This document shows, in pieces, positions 27,101 to 38,980 of a stretch of DNA of 64,000 nucleotides. A model generated the notes under the pieces. The model worked only from the letters and a program-made list of their open reading frames with translations. It was not told the origin of the DNA and made no database searches. The first letter of the stretch is position 1. Each line of letters opens with the position of its first letter. Origin of the DNA: Acanthaster planci (taxonomy: Eukaryota; Echinodermata; Asteroidea; Valvatida; Acanthasteridae); assembly GCF_001949145.1 (NCBI RefSeq), contig NW_019091356.1, forward strand, positions 4,611,211-4,675,210, written 5' to 3'. The position numbers were made by a program, and so were the translations under genes.

Positions 27101-27647
27101 CGTGATGCTGCGCGAGTGACCTCAGTGGCGTGCAAGGTCATCTGATAAAACAACACGTTGTATAAGGAGACTTGACTCGTTCAAACTTCGGTCGTTTAAC
27201 CTCAGAGTAACAACTTACCTTCACTACGTGCATTTGATTCCAAGATTTCACTATTCAGATGGGATCGATTATTGAGTAATGTTATAAAGTTACTGATTAT
27301 TTCTTTCACATGTACAAACACTCTGGTCTGCCAATGCCCAAGGCATACATCAAAGAAAAGTAGCCAGCAAATGTAGACACACATTGGTCCAAAATGTGAC
27401 GATAAAATTTGTTCACAACTGAAATAAAGATTACAACAGAAAAGAACGCTAAGTGTACCGTAAGATTATATACCATAAGAATTAAGGATACTTTCAGATG
27501 TTAATAACTTCCGTTTTGGAAGAACTGTCTACAGAAATGGTTATACAGAGATGGTGTCACTGTCCAGTTCATAAACTCTCATCACTTTTGTGCCCGTTCT
27601 GTTGTAACTGCGTCGAGACAGCGAATTTAGGCTGTTTAAGGTCACAA
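24125..27647. other. Spacer between the two CUB genes
   Basis: Contains the presumed promoter of CUB gene B just above 24124 and the 3' UTR of CUB gene A on the right. The only structured element seen is the foldback element at 26184-26358. There is a T9G10 homopolymer junction near 25660-25676. No coding exon recognised. Confidence 0.6.
26184..26358. repeat. MITE-like foldback element
   Basis: About 175 bp with long imperfect terminal inverted repeats. The left arm begins AATACGGGCAATTCACAATA. The right arm, read in reverse complement, begins the same way, and similarity continues for about 55 bp (through GCCTCCA.GAGTTTGC.ACGCG and AATCAC). The centre (about 60 bp) is non-coding. I see no clear target-site duplication. 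The structure fits a non-autonomous DNA transposon or foldback element. Confidence 0.8.
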
Positions 27648-30600
27648 CTAGATCGACGAGGACGTGGAGAATCCACTGTCATAGTCAGAGCTGTAACTGA
27701 AACTGGGGTCGACGACAGAAGCCGTGTCTTCTTCCTCAGTCGTCATGACTGCTTCGGTGGTCGTTGTCACTGTCGTTGTCGGCTCTTCTGTCGTGGGCGC
27801 CTCTGTGGTTGATTTCTTATCTTTCTTGCCTTTCTTGGGAGGCCGTCCGTGGTGGGTGCTTGAATCTTGGTTTTGGTCGTGGTCGGTGGCAACATCGGTG
27901 TTGTCCGGCTCATCAGGTTGAAGTTCCTGAGGATCACGAGGTTCTTCAGGTTGAGGCTCGGGCTCGGGCTCAGCCTCATTCGTTCCCTGTTTCTCGCCGT
28001 TCGTGGCGTCTTGACCGCCGTGGGCGTTGGGATCTTCAATTTCCTGATCCTGCTGCTGTAGGTCCGGTAACTCGTCAACAACGCTGAAGATTTCCGTGTC
28101 AGATTCTGGTGGTAATGTTGGTTCCTCGTATGAAATCGACTCATCTACCACCCTGGTCAAGATAGGTTGAGAGTTTTATAAAATACTCCAGGATTAGGAA
28201 TCTTGCCCTGAGGCACTAGTCTGTTTTGAGATTTTATGAAAAGTCCATTACATACATACCACACGCATCTAAAACTGATGTTTAGGGGCGATCCCTTGTT
28301 TGAATAGATCCCTTGATTGTCTCCAAAAGGGACACACTGTTGTCTCGTTCTCTCTAAGCTTTTTTATGTTTTGTTTTTTGATCTTGTTTACAATGCAGTT
28401 TTTGCTATTTGTGCGTTATTTATTGGCCCATCTATTCTTTTGTGGTTTCTTAGTACTTCATTTCTTAATGCTAACACGCGAACTGACACTGGAAATGTAA
28501 AATAAAGAACTCACCATGGCGACGATTCCTCGCTATACACCACGAACCGGAATCCTTTCATTTGAGTGAAATCATCAGCCTTGAAGTCCAGCCAAGCCAC
28601 AGGCCCGGCAGACTGGAAGGTCAGATCTTTTGGACCTCCTCCCCCGGGCAAACTGCTCCCACTGTGCGTAATCTCGACATTGGATCCGTTTACGTTGGGC
28701 TCGAAGCCGTTTCCGATGCGCACGATGTCATAGCCATACTCCGTGTCGAACTCCTTGAAGCCGATGTGGATGCGCCGATCAGAGGCAGACCGAAATTGCC
28801 ACAGACAGTCGGACAGCGCAGGATAGTTGTTAGGATAATCTTGAGAACCAAAGCTCATCATACCGTGACTTGGTACCGTGAAGATTCCACCACAATCTAT
28901 CATCCATAGGAAGAGTGTAATGTAAGAGTAAATTAAGACCTCTTATCAAACACAAGCGAACCAACGCGATTCATGCCACCTACGCAAGATTTGTTGTTCA
29001 CGGTGTACTGGCATTGAAACTAGGGTAGACTGACAAGTTGGAAATCCCTGTTATCTGAGACTTTTCATGATCAGACAAGCAAGCTGATCTACAGAGATGG
29101 CAAACTTCTAGCTCTAAAAAATTGGGATTTGAAGAAGTAACAGTTCTGTTCCACATACATGTTTTCTGCAATGACAGACAGAAAATGGAAATGAAAACAG
29201 TGGTTACCGTTAATAGGTTGCTCTGTGAGGACTGCTTTGAAGCCTCTACGAGCTACTGCAAAGCTGGAGACGAACTTGAACCAGACGTCACTGCCCCTTG
29301 ATATGATATCTGCGGGCTTGGTGCGACTGCTGTACTTGTAGAGAATCGGTGCTCGTCTGCTGCTAATGCCATTTCCAACACTAAGATGGTCTTCCTCTTC
29401 CTCGACGTCAAACTGGAGAGGAGAAGAGTAAAGGAAGATTTAGGGATCAGGATAAAGACGTCTGTGGTAGATTAGGAACGAGTGACAAACAACGGTGATG
29501 GTGATCAAGGTTAAGCTGGTGATGGGAATGATCGGGGCAATAGTATTGATGGAGATGGTGAAAATCTTCAAGGTGTTGATGGTGGAAATGATGATGGAGA
29601 TGATAATTATTGTGGTTACAGATGACTATCTGATGATACTGATGATACTCAGGATGAAGACGTCTATGGTTGATGTCCACAAATTAAACATGCTATTAAC
29701 AACTGAACAATAATTCTTTATCAAATTGCTACAACTGAAAAACAAACTAACAGCTTCAAAGTGGATTCGAATACGCAGCCCCTCCTCAATCGATACCACC
29801 CATTCACATTCCACGTTGTTGGGGTAAAAATCGGGGTGACGTGGCGAGTGGACAATGGTTTCCTTGTCTGGTTTCATGAGAATTTTACCGCCACAATCTG
29901 AAAAACAGGAGAGAGAGACAACGACCGAATGAAGCATTTTGGTCACAAGCTATGGATAGCTACATCCAAGTCTTTGTGGAACGGACAAAGGAAAAAAAAT
30001 GAACACGAACCAACCTCCAAAATTGGGATGCATTCCGAATAAGGCAGATGATCCGACTAATACTACAGCATGAGACCAGCATATCTACGCTAAAAAGTAA
30101 CTTAAGCTGTTAGTTTACCTCTATTGGGTTCTTGATTAAACGGATTCCTTCCAACCACTCCGAATTCTGTGAAGGAATAAAGCAAATATTGACGTAGGCT
30201 ATACAAGAACTCAACAGATTAAAACAGATCAATATCAACATACTGATTATCAACATTGATTATTTTTCTCAGCAATATTATGTTCTGGAACAACAAAATT
30301 CATCAAATGAATTATAAAAATGTTGGAGCACTGCATTATTGCTTATTCCAGAGCTGCCACCAAAATACTGAGCCCCATGCCATACACTATCTTACGCTGT
30401 CTGGCTCCGTCCACGAACTCGATGGAGAAACCTTTAAAGTTCTCCCAGTCATCGGACTTGAAGGTTACCCATACTATGTTGCTGGCAACGTCAAAGGCGC
30501 TCGGGGAGGGTTTCTTGAAGCCGCTGTGCTTGAAGATGATAACAGACCTGGAATTCTCGCGGTTGTAGCCTGTTCCAAGGGACAACAGGTCATAGTTGGG

Positions 30601-33413
30601 TTCAGTCTCGAACCGTTTGAAGTTCACGGTCAGGTTGTGACCCTCAGGGACGGAGACCGTCCAGAAGCAGAAATAGTCGCCGGGGTAATTCTCAGGAAAC
30701 CTTGGGGAGTGAATTCTAACCTTTCGTCTGGTTGGTTCCAGGAAGATGTCCTCGCCGCATCCTTTAAACGAATAATAACAATTATACTTAAACAAAATAC
30801 GTTATTGTGAAATGCACAGCTTCTGAAAAGGAGCATCCTTTCCAAAGTCATTTTCATCTTTACACCAGAAAAAGGACTTTTTCCTCAAAATACAACTTAC
30901 TGACAGGTGCTTGGTATTTCCAATGACACCATTTGGGATTCTCATCTCCATCACAAAGTCTAGAATCCATCCGGCCAAAGGATGCTTCAGATCGTTCCAA
31001 GCATTCTTTGCGATGCTCTAAGGCACATATCTGCTCCCCATCGCAGATCTGATCCCAAGCTGCGCAGAAAGGTTCTTCCGGACACTGGACCCCGCGGAAG
31101 GGGTCTCCACGGCAAACTGGTGATAACCATAACCAAAGAATTTCTGAAACACAGCTGAAGCCTTCAGGATGCACGTGGGATGTAGGAGTGTCAAGAACAT
31201 GGAAATTTAAAATTTAGTAATCGACCCCGACTTCTTGACGTTTCTGAGCAGAAACATCAAACTTAGTTTAAGAGATGAGACTCGACCCAAAAAATTAATC
31301 TAGGGCCATTTTTTTCCAGTGGGTTTGTTTTATATCACCCTAGAAAGAGCAACCTGGGCTTAATTTTACATCGATATGGCATCTGGCTGAAAATTGGCAT
31401 TACGTGGGTGAGAAATGATGATTGTTCCCTTTGATTCCAACAAAGCAAAATTCATTCAAAGGCCTGGAAACCCAAAGTGGCTCTGGCTACTTGTGACTCA
31501 ACTTGACAGGTTGGGTCACTTATTTTTGCTAGAAGTACGACTCATGACTTACAATACAAGTCATTGTTGTTCAGGTCTGCCTTCAAGACATCAATGGCAT
31601 GGCGTGTGTATCTCCATGATCTGGCTTCTCCAAGGTATCTCTTAGTACGGTGTCCTTGGAACAAGTCAAAAACCTGAAAGAATTTATACAAGAGGGTAAA
31701 AGTCTTCTCAGTATCAAAACGTATATGTATTAAATCTCTCTTAATGGTTCTTTCTTTGCTCTCGAAATTGAGAGGTCCACATTTTGCTCCTTTACAAAGC
31801 TAATTTAACAAATTAAAACAGCTTTTGGAATGTTCAAATTCAACTCGAATTGGGGCAATGTGAGACCTATCAAATTGTGGGAAATCAACAAACATTTTGG
31901 TAACTAACATAATAACTCGACAAGGGAGCGCGGTATGAATTGTAATAGCTGTTAATTTCACGGTTGGTGCACACCCAATAAATAAACCGCTCTATAGGGA
32001 CGTAACTTTGAACATCTACGTGTTGGAGTTTGGTTGAACATTACGGTTGGTCTACAAACCAACCAGCAATCACAGACTACTGAAACTGGTCCAGACTGTT
32101 TCAAGGGCATGTATACATCTGATCAAGCTGGGCAATTGCTCCACCATTTTTTTTCCATTAAAAGGTTAAATTCTGAGTGCCAAGTTGCAAGACAAACAGG
32201 GATCGTTTGTCAGCTGCGCCACTAATGACGTTCTACGTGACAGGTTGAACTGTTACGATGCAACCACAGCAACAAAACGCATAAAGTTTGCGGTAATCTC
32301 GAGATTGTCTCAGCGGGTTGAAAAACCCTGACCCACAGCTCACCTTACCCGCATGAAAAGAAGACATGCTTTACAAACTGCTCTGTTTGCGGTTATTCAG
32401 TGGGGTCTGTTATACCAATAATTTGCTGTCCCTTTTGCTTCTTCTAAAATGACTAAAGATGCATCAAAACTGTTTGAACTGGTGTTGCAAAGTAGGTTAA
32501 AGTGACGAATGATAATGTAATTGTTAATGAAAATTCCGTGTTTTCGAAGGGCAGCGTTTGGGTAAGATAAGGCTTCCCTCACAAGTCAGGTTTTTATCAA
32601 GTGATTTTGCAGGGATCTTATGAGCCTTGACTCAGTGTGGTTATTTTGTGTGCAAAACATTAATAGTTCCACACGATAATTTGCTTGTGAATACGACTCA
32701 TAATTATACGGTCGTTTTCATACATAGTGAACACTTCCGGTTTTTAGAAGGCCTGACGATTCAATCCTAAGAGTTCTTTCAAAAGGAAAAAACTGGTGAT
32801 TTTATCTCCAATTTCAAAATTTGGAAGTGTAAAAAAAAGACAAACTTCTGAGCGAGAATGGACTGAGGACACAATGTCCAGATCAAGAACGTTTGCTGCT
32901 TTTGGTTTATCATCAGTTTTCTTAAAAGTTTCCGGTATTTAAAAACAATTAACAAAACTTTTTCGGGTCTCCTGCAGTTCCAACACTTGAAGAAGAAATG
33001 TGGAAGGCCATTCGCATTTCTTTCAATAACAGTGTGCCATTTATATCACGTGAAGGTACTCGGGGTCTTGCCTGTAAAAATAAACAACGCAGAAAACGCT
33101 GGAATCTCTGTGGGGTACAGTTTTAACGACACGGTGTACATTAACAACCTGCGACTCCAAGTCACACAAAGTTTGAAATCGGCTGGTAAAAGGGGGGGGG
33201 GTGCGCTGTCCTGGAAACAGACAACACATATATCAAGAACAACTTAGAAAGGTATAAGATATCAAGTCTTACCTTGTCCGGATGATCTTTTGCGTTGATG
33301 AGAGGAAGAAGTAAACAGACAACGGTGATATGAAGAAGAAGAAGCACTCCGGTGCTGGCGACAGCGTGAGCCATGTTGGACAATCTGGTGTTAGCGATGC
33401 GGCTGGGTTTCAT
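27648..33413 (-). CDS. Secreted LDLa-like / 3xCUB protein (CUB gene A)
   Basis: Nine exons, about 709 aa. In gene order: 33413-33273 (signal sequence; the start may be the second Met at 33374, before VLLLLHITVVCLLLPLINA), 31673-31553 (RTKR at residues 56-59, then a helical segment), 31116-30901 (8-Cys LDLa-like module, CDGEQIC and RLCDGDENPKWC), 30761-30396 (CUB1), 30166-30119 (16-codon linker), 29897-29752 plus 29412-29208 (CUB2 split), 28896-28515 (CUB3), 28152-27648 (long Glu/Pro/Thr-rich tail with a KKGKKDKK cluster, stop at 27648). Every join keeps frame. The LDLa exon is exactly 216 bp, as in CUB gene B, and the linker exon is 48 bp, as one of B's is. The CUBs have only the first Cys pair and keep FETE/FDTE..YD signatures. 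No TM segment follows the signal, so it is probably secreted. Resembles no single named family I can assign. Confidence 0.83.
29480..29660 (+). repeat. GATGGT/GATGAT low-complexity tract
   Basis: A degenerate trinucleotide-rich tract (GATGGTGAT, GGTGATG, ATGATGGAG and similar) lying in the intron that splits CUB2 of CUB gene A. It gives chance Met/Ile-rich and His-rich ORFs on opposite strands. I do not call these coding. Confidence 0.75.
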
Positions 33414-34883
33414 TACTGAGGAGCCCCACAGGACCTGCTCCGACGACTCCTGCCAAGAATTAATATTTCCCTCCTTCGCCTTGTTGGAGGGTGATGTCTG
33501 GTGATGAAATCAGTCCGCGTCTTATTTACGTGCCTTGCGCCTGGAAAACGCGTCTGCGGTCCTTGCGGCCGGTCGCTGACTCCCACAAGAATAAATCGAT
33601 CTGAGCAGGGCCGGGGAGGGATCTAAAACACACGTTTCGCTGATAACGGGTTTGGACCAAACCGCGAAGACTTTCGCAAAGATCGTTATGATTCAACTTT
33701 TGTTTCTTGAATCATTATCCCTGAATTTAACGTTGCTAAGGTTTGAGACAACGGACTTTTTGCCACGTGTAGGCTATGATCAACCCCTCAAAAATGTGAC
33801 GAGAAAATGACTTCTGTGATATATGATTACGAATTGCAGTAACTTTGGAACTTTGGTTGTTTCTATCAAAAGAACCCGCTGAATCCGAATATGAAACGTG
33901 TGTATGAAAGGGCGCAACTAGACTGGTTACTCTATCCACATTGCGAAGTGTCCCAGTAATTATGCCAACTGCATATACACGTTCTTTCTCATTTCATGAT
34001 CCGCATTTTCTTTAACCTGGAGCATTACCTTATGAGTTGTAACTTAGGTTAATTTTGATGTACACAACGTTATTATTAACAAGACCAGCCAGGTGCACAT
34101 TGAGGGTTTTTTTGCGAGGGTGGGGGATCGGACCCCGCAAACACTCACACAATCATTGATTCCGAAATGTATCCTAATTGCGGACGGAAATGGCTTTGGT
34201 CACGTACACACGCCCATCTCAATTTTTGACGAATTTGGGTTTTAAGCATATTCTTGCTATGCCTGATGAAATCTTTATTTTCTGAAAAGTTCAAACTTAT
34301 ACGTGCTCAGAAAAGCTAATTAAATTAATTTGGGTAATAAAAAATGATGACCTACCTGTCCCAAATTTAAAATCGTTATTTCATGGACCGGCGCAGTGTG
34401 GCTATGTGATTAGCAATCAGTACGGTGATTTATGTCTCAATTATTTACATTACTATGTCAAACTCTCACTCAAGTACAGGGCTTCTTTCCCGAACTTACG
34501 CCCAACTATGTTCTCAGGACTACTGGTCTGCTCAGTTCGACCTCCACTGTAGGCGGGCGATTTAGTCACGCCTGCCGCGCGTTTGTATGGGGACTGCTAG
34601 GCTAGAGTGGTTCCCTTAAAACGTACAAATAGACATACTTAGCAGCCGGGAACCAACTAAGGTGAAGAATAAGGGGGCTACCTACAATTTAATCCTTGGG
34701 AAGTGTCATTATTTTAGCAACAAAATCTGAATCCGAATCTTCTAGTAGTTGTATAAAACACCATATTTATGCATTTCATCCATACTAAGCTCAGTTTAGA
34801 TGTTTTTGTTATATGTTCGTATGTCTTGAGGTGTTATGTTCACAACGCGGGAGTGCGAGGATTGCCCTTCGAAAAAGAATCGA

Positions 34884-34985
34884 CATGTAGATAGTTCCTG
34901 AATCTAGATCTACATGTAGATAGTTCCTGAATCTAGATCTACATGTAGATAGTTCCTGAATCTAGATCTACATGTAGATAGTTCC
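34884..34985. repeat. 29-bp tandem repeat with internal 14-bp palindrome
   Basis: TAGTTCCTGAATCTAG recurs with exact 29-bp period at 34892, 34921 and 34950, and its start again at 34979. Units are essentially identical. Each contains the perfect palindrome ATCTACATGTAGAT plus an adjoining TCTAGA, so every repeat can form a hairpin. The near identity implies recent expansion. Confidence 0.93.
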
Positions 34986-36695
34986 TTCAGATAGAGTTGG
35001 ACACTGATCCTTCAGATCCCATGATCTGATGAAGGGCCTACGTGTAGCTCATTCCTCAGCAAGGCTTTCTGTCAGTTTTGGTTTGGCAGTATTATACATG
35101 TACTTGTAAAGTGTCTGTACTCGGAGGTTGAAAAAAATAAATTGCTTGGATGCTAATCTAAAACTTCTATTCTCATGGCCTAAAGAAAAGAAATGACCAG
35201 CATTTAGTGTCGTCTTCACTCATTGTCAGACTCACTCTCGTCATCGCCAAAGCTAATGATGACACTGGTTTTCGATAGATTCTTGTTTTAAAACTTCAAA
35301 AGAGACTACATTTTGTGATTACGCCTTATCTATTGCAATCGCATGTATAAAACTAGACTACTTGTAACTGTCCCTTTTCATGTCAACAAACTGAATTTTT
35401 TTTTGAAAAACCACTAGGCATAATAATAATCATCATGGGCAGATCCGGGGGCATGGGGGCACACGCTCCTTTTTTTCACCAATAAATAAATAGATACATA
35501 AATAAATAATCGACAAAATGACAAGAAGCGGACGGAGGCGGAATAATAATAAAAATACTAATAAAAATTGGAAGACCCATCCCCATAAATGTGGAAAAGG
35601 TGTAAAAGACAACAGCTCTGCTTTCCACGCTTCCGGTTACCCAACCTCCTTAAAATTGGTAGTTCACCGCCCCCTCCCCCGAATATCCTGGATCTACCCC
35701 GAACCATGACAACTTTCTACGAGTATAAATGCATCTTAAAGTGACATTTGAGATGGCTTCTGATAATCTCATAATAGTGATAAAAGGGATACAAGCTCAG
35801 GGTTTATATAAAGACACTATAGACTTGCCAAGTGTAGGCCTACATGGTGTATATACCCTTCTCTCGAAACAGGTCAATCTTTTTATCCGATATTTCTGCT
35901 TCATAGCCATCAAATCCCTCCAAGAATAAGTAATTTTACAAACTCTGTTCCATGAAACTAGGGAAATTCCTTTTGTATCGAGTGGAATTCAAAGAACCCC
36001 TTTTACTTGGTACAATTTAACGTTCCCTTACATAATGGCGAAAAAATATTGATCTTGGAATGCAATGACGTCATCTCGACGTCAAACCAAATGGATCTTT
36101 ATTTGGACATGGAGAAAAGCTTCGTGGTTTAGCAGGTTCTATGAAAAGTTCATGACAATTACAAATGGCGTCATCGAATAATATGTAGGGATAGTCAAGG
36201 ACCATTTCAATCTACTCAATACAAGAACGGGAATTAATCCGACCCCCGCTTTGCCCTATATGACATTTACAGACATCTCGACTTCAAAGAAACTACACTA
36301 CAGAGTCAACAATTCCATAACACGCTGCTCCGAGTTCTAATCAGACTTCAGGGTCGCACATCGATCCCGAGGTGCTCGGTAACTTTTTTTTCTGGACAAG
36401 TCTCACATTCCCTCAGGTACTAAGACGATCGGTATCGCATCCCGTGTACGATCGAAGAACCACCTGTGTGCAGGAGTTATTGGCTTAGTACCAAGGACTC
36501 GTCGATTTGCATGAAGACAAGCACTGCACTACGATCCCGTCATGAGACCTTTTATCAACAGTGTGCCTTTCAATAGCATGTTTTAAACATTCTTGTTTCA
36601 TGTCAAGATTTCGCGGGCCGACAACAGTAAGACAATCTATAGATCCTTTTGGGAGTGGAAGGGTACTATAGAAAGAGGGTTGGCTAGAGAGAGAG

Positions 36696-36732
36696 ACGGG
36701 ACATAACACCGAGAACAGGTGCTATGTCCCGT
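36696..36732. repeat. Hairpin with 15-bp arms
   Basis: Left arm ACGGGACATAACACC (36696-36710) and right arm GGTGCTATGTCCCGT (36718-36732) are reverse complements with one mismatch around a 7-base loop GAGAACA. It lies in the gene-poor spacer. It might be transposon-derived or a structured RNA stem; nothing indicates which. Confidence 0.7.
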
Positions 36733-38834
36733 GTAAAAATGTATCATGAAAATAAAGCAATTTAAAATTCGACAACGTGTACCCCCCAAAAAAAATCTCG
36801 CCACTTTAAGCAAACTTTCAGCGCCTGTTGAGAGAAATTGAGATGGTTTGTTGCGAAGAAAACCGCGTGGCATAACCTAATATAGTGGCTAAGGGGCATC
36901 ATTATGGAGAGGCATAAGTTCTTTCATTCCATTGAGCTGAGATATGGGTCATGGCAAATATCCACTGAAGGCCACAATCCTTAAGCTGAGATCTTGCTGG
37001 TCCAGACGAAAGCTAAACCTTAGAATACCGAGGAGAGCCACTGCGTAAACACGGGGTGCCTGACTGGGAACTGGTTGAGTAATCACTACAGACCAAGATT
37101 CTTCAATTTCCTTTGTGATTTTCAGCGACTGTGGCCCACATGGTAAAGGACTAAATAAAGCACTTTGTAAGTTGTATCGGATGGTTTTGGCAATCTACAT
37201 TTCCATTTGAACTGTCGAAAATAAGGAAAAGGAGTTTGAGCCCACAAGACAAAGAAATGTCTACTCCACTTGCTGCACACTCCACTAATTTTAAGTACAA
37301 AAGGGTTAACATTGTCAGAAACCCACAAGCGAATAAGCAATGCTCCTTCATCCTGCCCCGCGCCGATTTTGACGCAGGTTAAGTGCCTCAGTCATAAGCG
37401 ATAATCGATATCACCGCGTCTATCGCTCAGTACCAAGTCAAAAAATGTTTTTCCCTTTTTCCCGTAGCAAATTGTACCCATGCTGTCATCAGGTCAAGGC
37501 AAAGGTTTGGGCCACAAGTGAACCTGTTGCAGAAAACGTGCACACAGTTGTTCAGAGCGAGTGCAGGCCAATTTATCAAGCAAGCCTGGCACCGGCTGCG
37601 ATAGCAATTATACGGTTGCCCTCATGCCAAATGGACCCTAATAACAGGCTGCGGCTACGGCTATTTATAATGTCAGCTTGCACGTACGTATAAGTCGCAC
37701 GTGATCGAAGCGGAACGCCATCGCCATAGGTACGGCCTCAAATTTGCAAAGTCGTAACTCAAGCTAAACTCCACGATACCGGTAAAGGCCAAAACATGAT
37801 GTCATGACTCCCTGACTGGTTTTCCGATTTTTTACCCGGAATCGGAGCACGAACAAACTAGGGCGCACTGAAGAAAGTGCTCGGTCAAAAAGACTCAAGT
37901 ATTCATTTGTTATAAAAATTATTTGTTTTATGCATTCATAAAAGTCGGAAGGTAAACGGTATGTGTTATCGGATTAAAACAGATCATAAATGATGCATTT
38001 AAGAAGACAATTCCTTTGGTTATCACGCTTAATAGGCACAAAAAATGAACGAAATCTAATCCAAAAGGAATAAAAAATCATGCATTAAAATATAAATACA
38101 CCAATCCATCAGATAGTAAAATCACATGGATTTAATTTCATAGTGTTTCCAAGCCAAAAATTTCAAGTTTACAAGTGAATGGTTTGTGACATTCCTTTCA
38201 AAATTTAAACAGCATTGTCGAATGGACAGCTATTTCCACTCAGTTGTAAATTTAAAACGTGGAATTCACGGTCAGCTTGAATATGTAAATATTTTCACAA
38301 ATAAGATACCCATCTGTAATTAAACATGCAAAATTGCGAGAAACAACTTAAAGAACATTAAAGTCTATTCTCAAAGATGAATTGAATCAAAATTTCTTTT
38401 ATAGAAATTACCACTTGAATGTAAGAAACCTTGAAAACAATTTTGAGAAGTAAAGTTCCTGAATATCATATTGTGGTTGCCTTGGTAGCAAATGTAGCCT
38501 TCATTTTTTTTTTCTGAACATGTCTGAACATAATGTCATGTTGCTTAGGATGATGAGGCCGCTCTCAGCAAAACGAGAACAGCGCCCTCTTTTGTTGATT
38601 GATGTCAACGACTCATGTAAGGCTTATGTCTTCATCAACTCGCTAAATTATACATGCACATTAAAGTTATGAATGGCTTTCATTCCATTGAAGTCAAAAT
38701 CTTTTTGAGAGGACATCAACTGGTTTGTACTGGATATTATCCTTGTTCTGTCTGTTCCATAAATGAACCATTATACACAGTTTTAAAGTTAAGAAATTAG
38801 AATTGAAGCTAGCCATCTCTGATACGAAATGATG

Positions 38835-38840
38835 TTTATT
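38835..38840 (-). terminator. Poly(A) signal, iminopeptidase gene
   Basis: TTTATT on the + strand, i.e. AATAAA on the coding strand, about 140 bp past the iminopeptidase stop codon. The spacing suits a short 3' UTR. Confidence 0.55.
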
Positions 38841-38980
38841 TCAATTTCAAAAATTTAAAGCTTTTAGTATTTAAAGATGGCTAGCTTATGCTTTCTGTTG
38901 CAAAATACACTTGTCAAAAGTGGCAAATATTTGCCAGCAGTGTTAACCTGAGTTGGAGGTACTCACGAGGCTGTGTATCT

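Larger units (their letters stand above)
33414..38980. other. 5.6-kb gene-poor spacer
   Basis: Lies between the start of CUB gene A and the end of the iminopeptidase gene. I found no exon with family character on either strand. Structured elements are the 29-bp tandem repeat at 34884-34985 and the hairpin at 36696-36732. The first few hundred bases should hold the CUB gene A promoter. The right end holds the iminopeptidase 3' UTR with a minus-strand poly(A) hexamer at 38835-38840. Confidence 0.6.

Noticed and set aside
29447-29713. His-rich and Met/Ile-rich ORFs on opposite strands
   Set aside because: Both arise from a GATGGT-type simple repeat inside an intron.
33414-38980. Several 60-80-aa ORFs in the long spacer
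   Set aside because: None shows a signal peptide, domain motif or phase-compatible splice chain on either strand.
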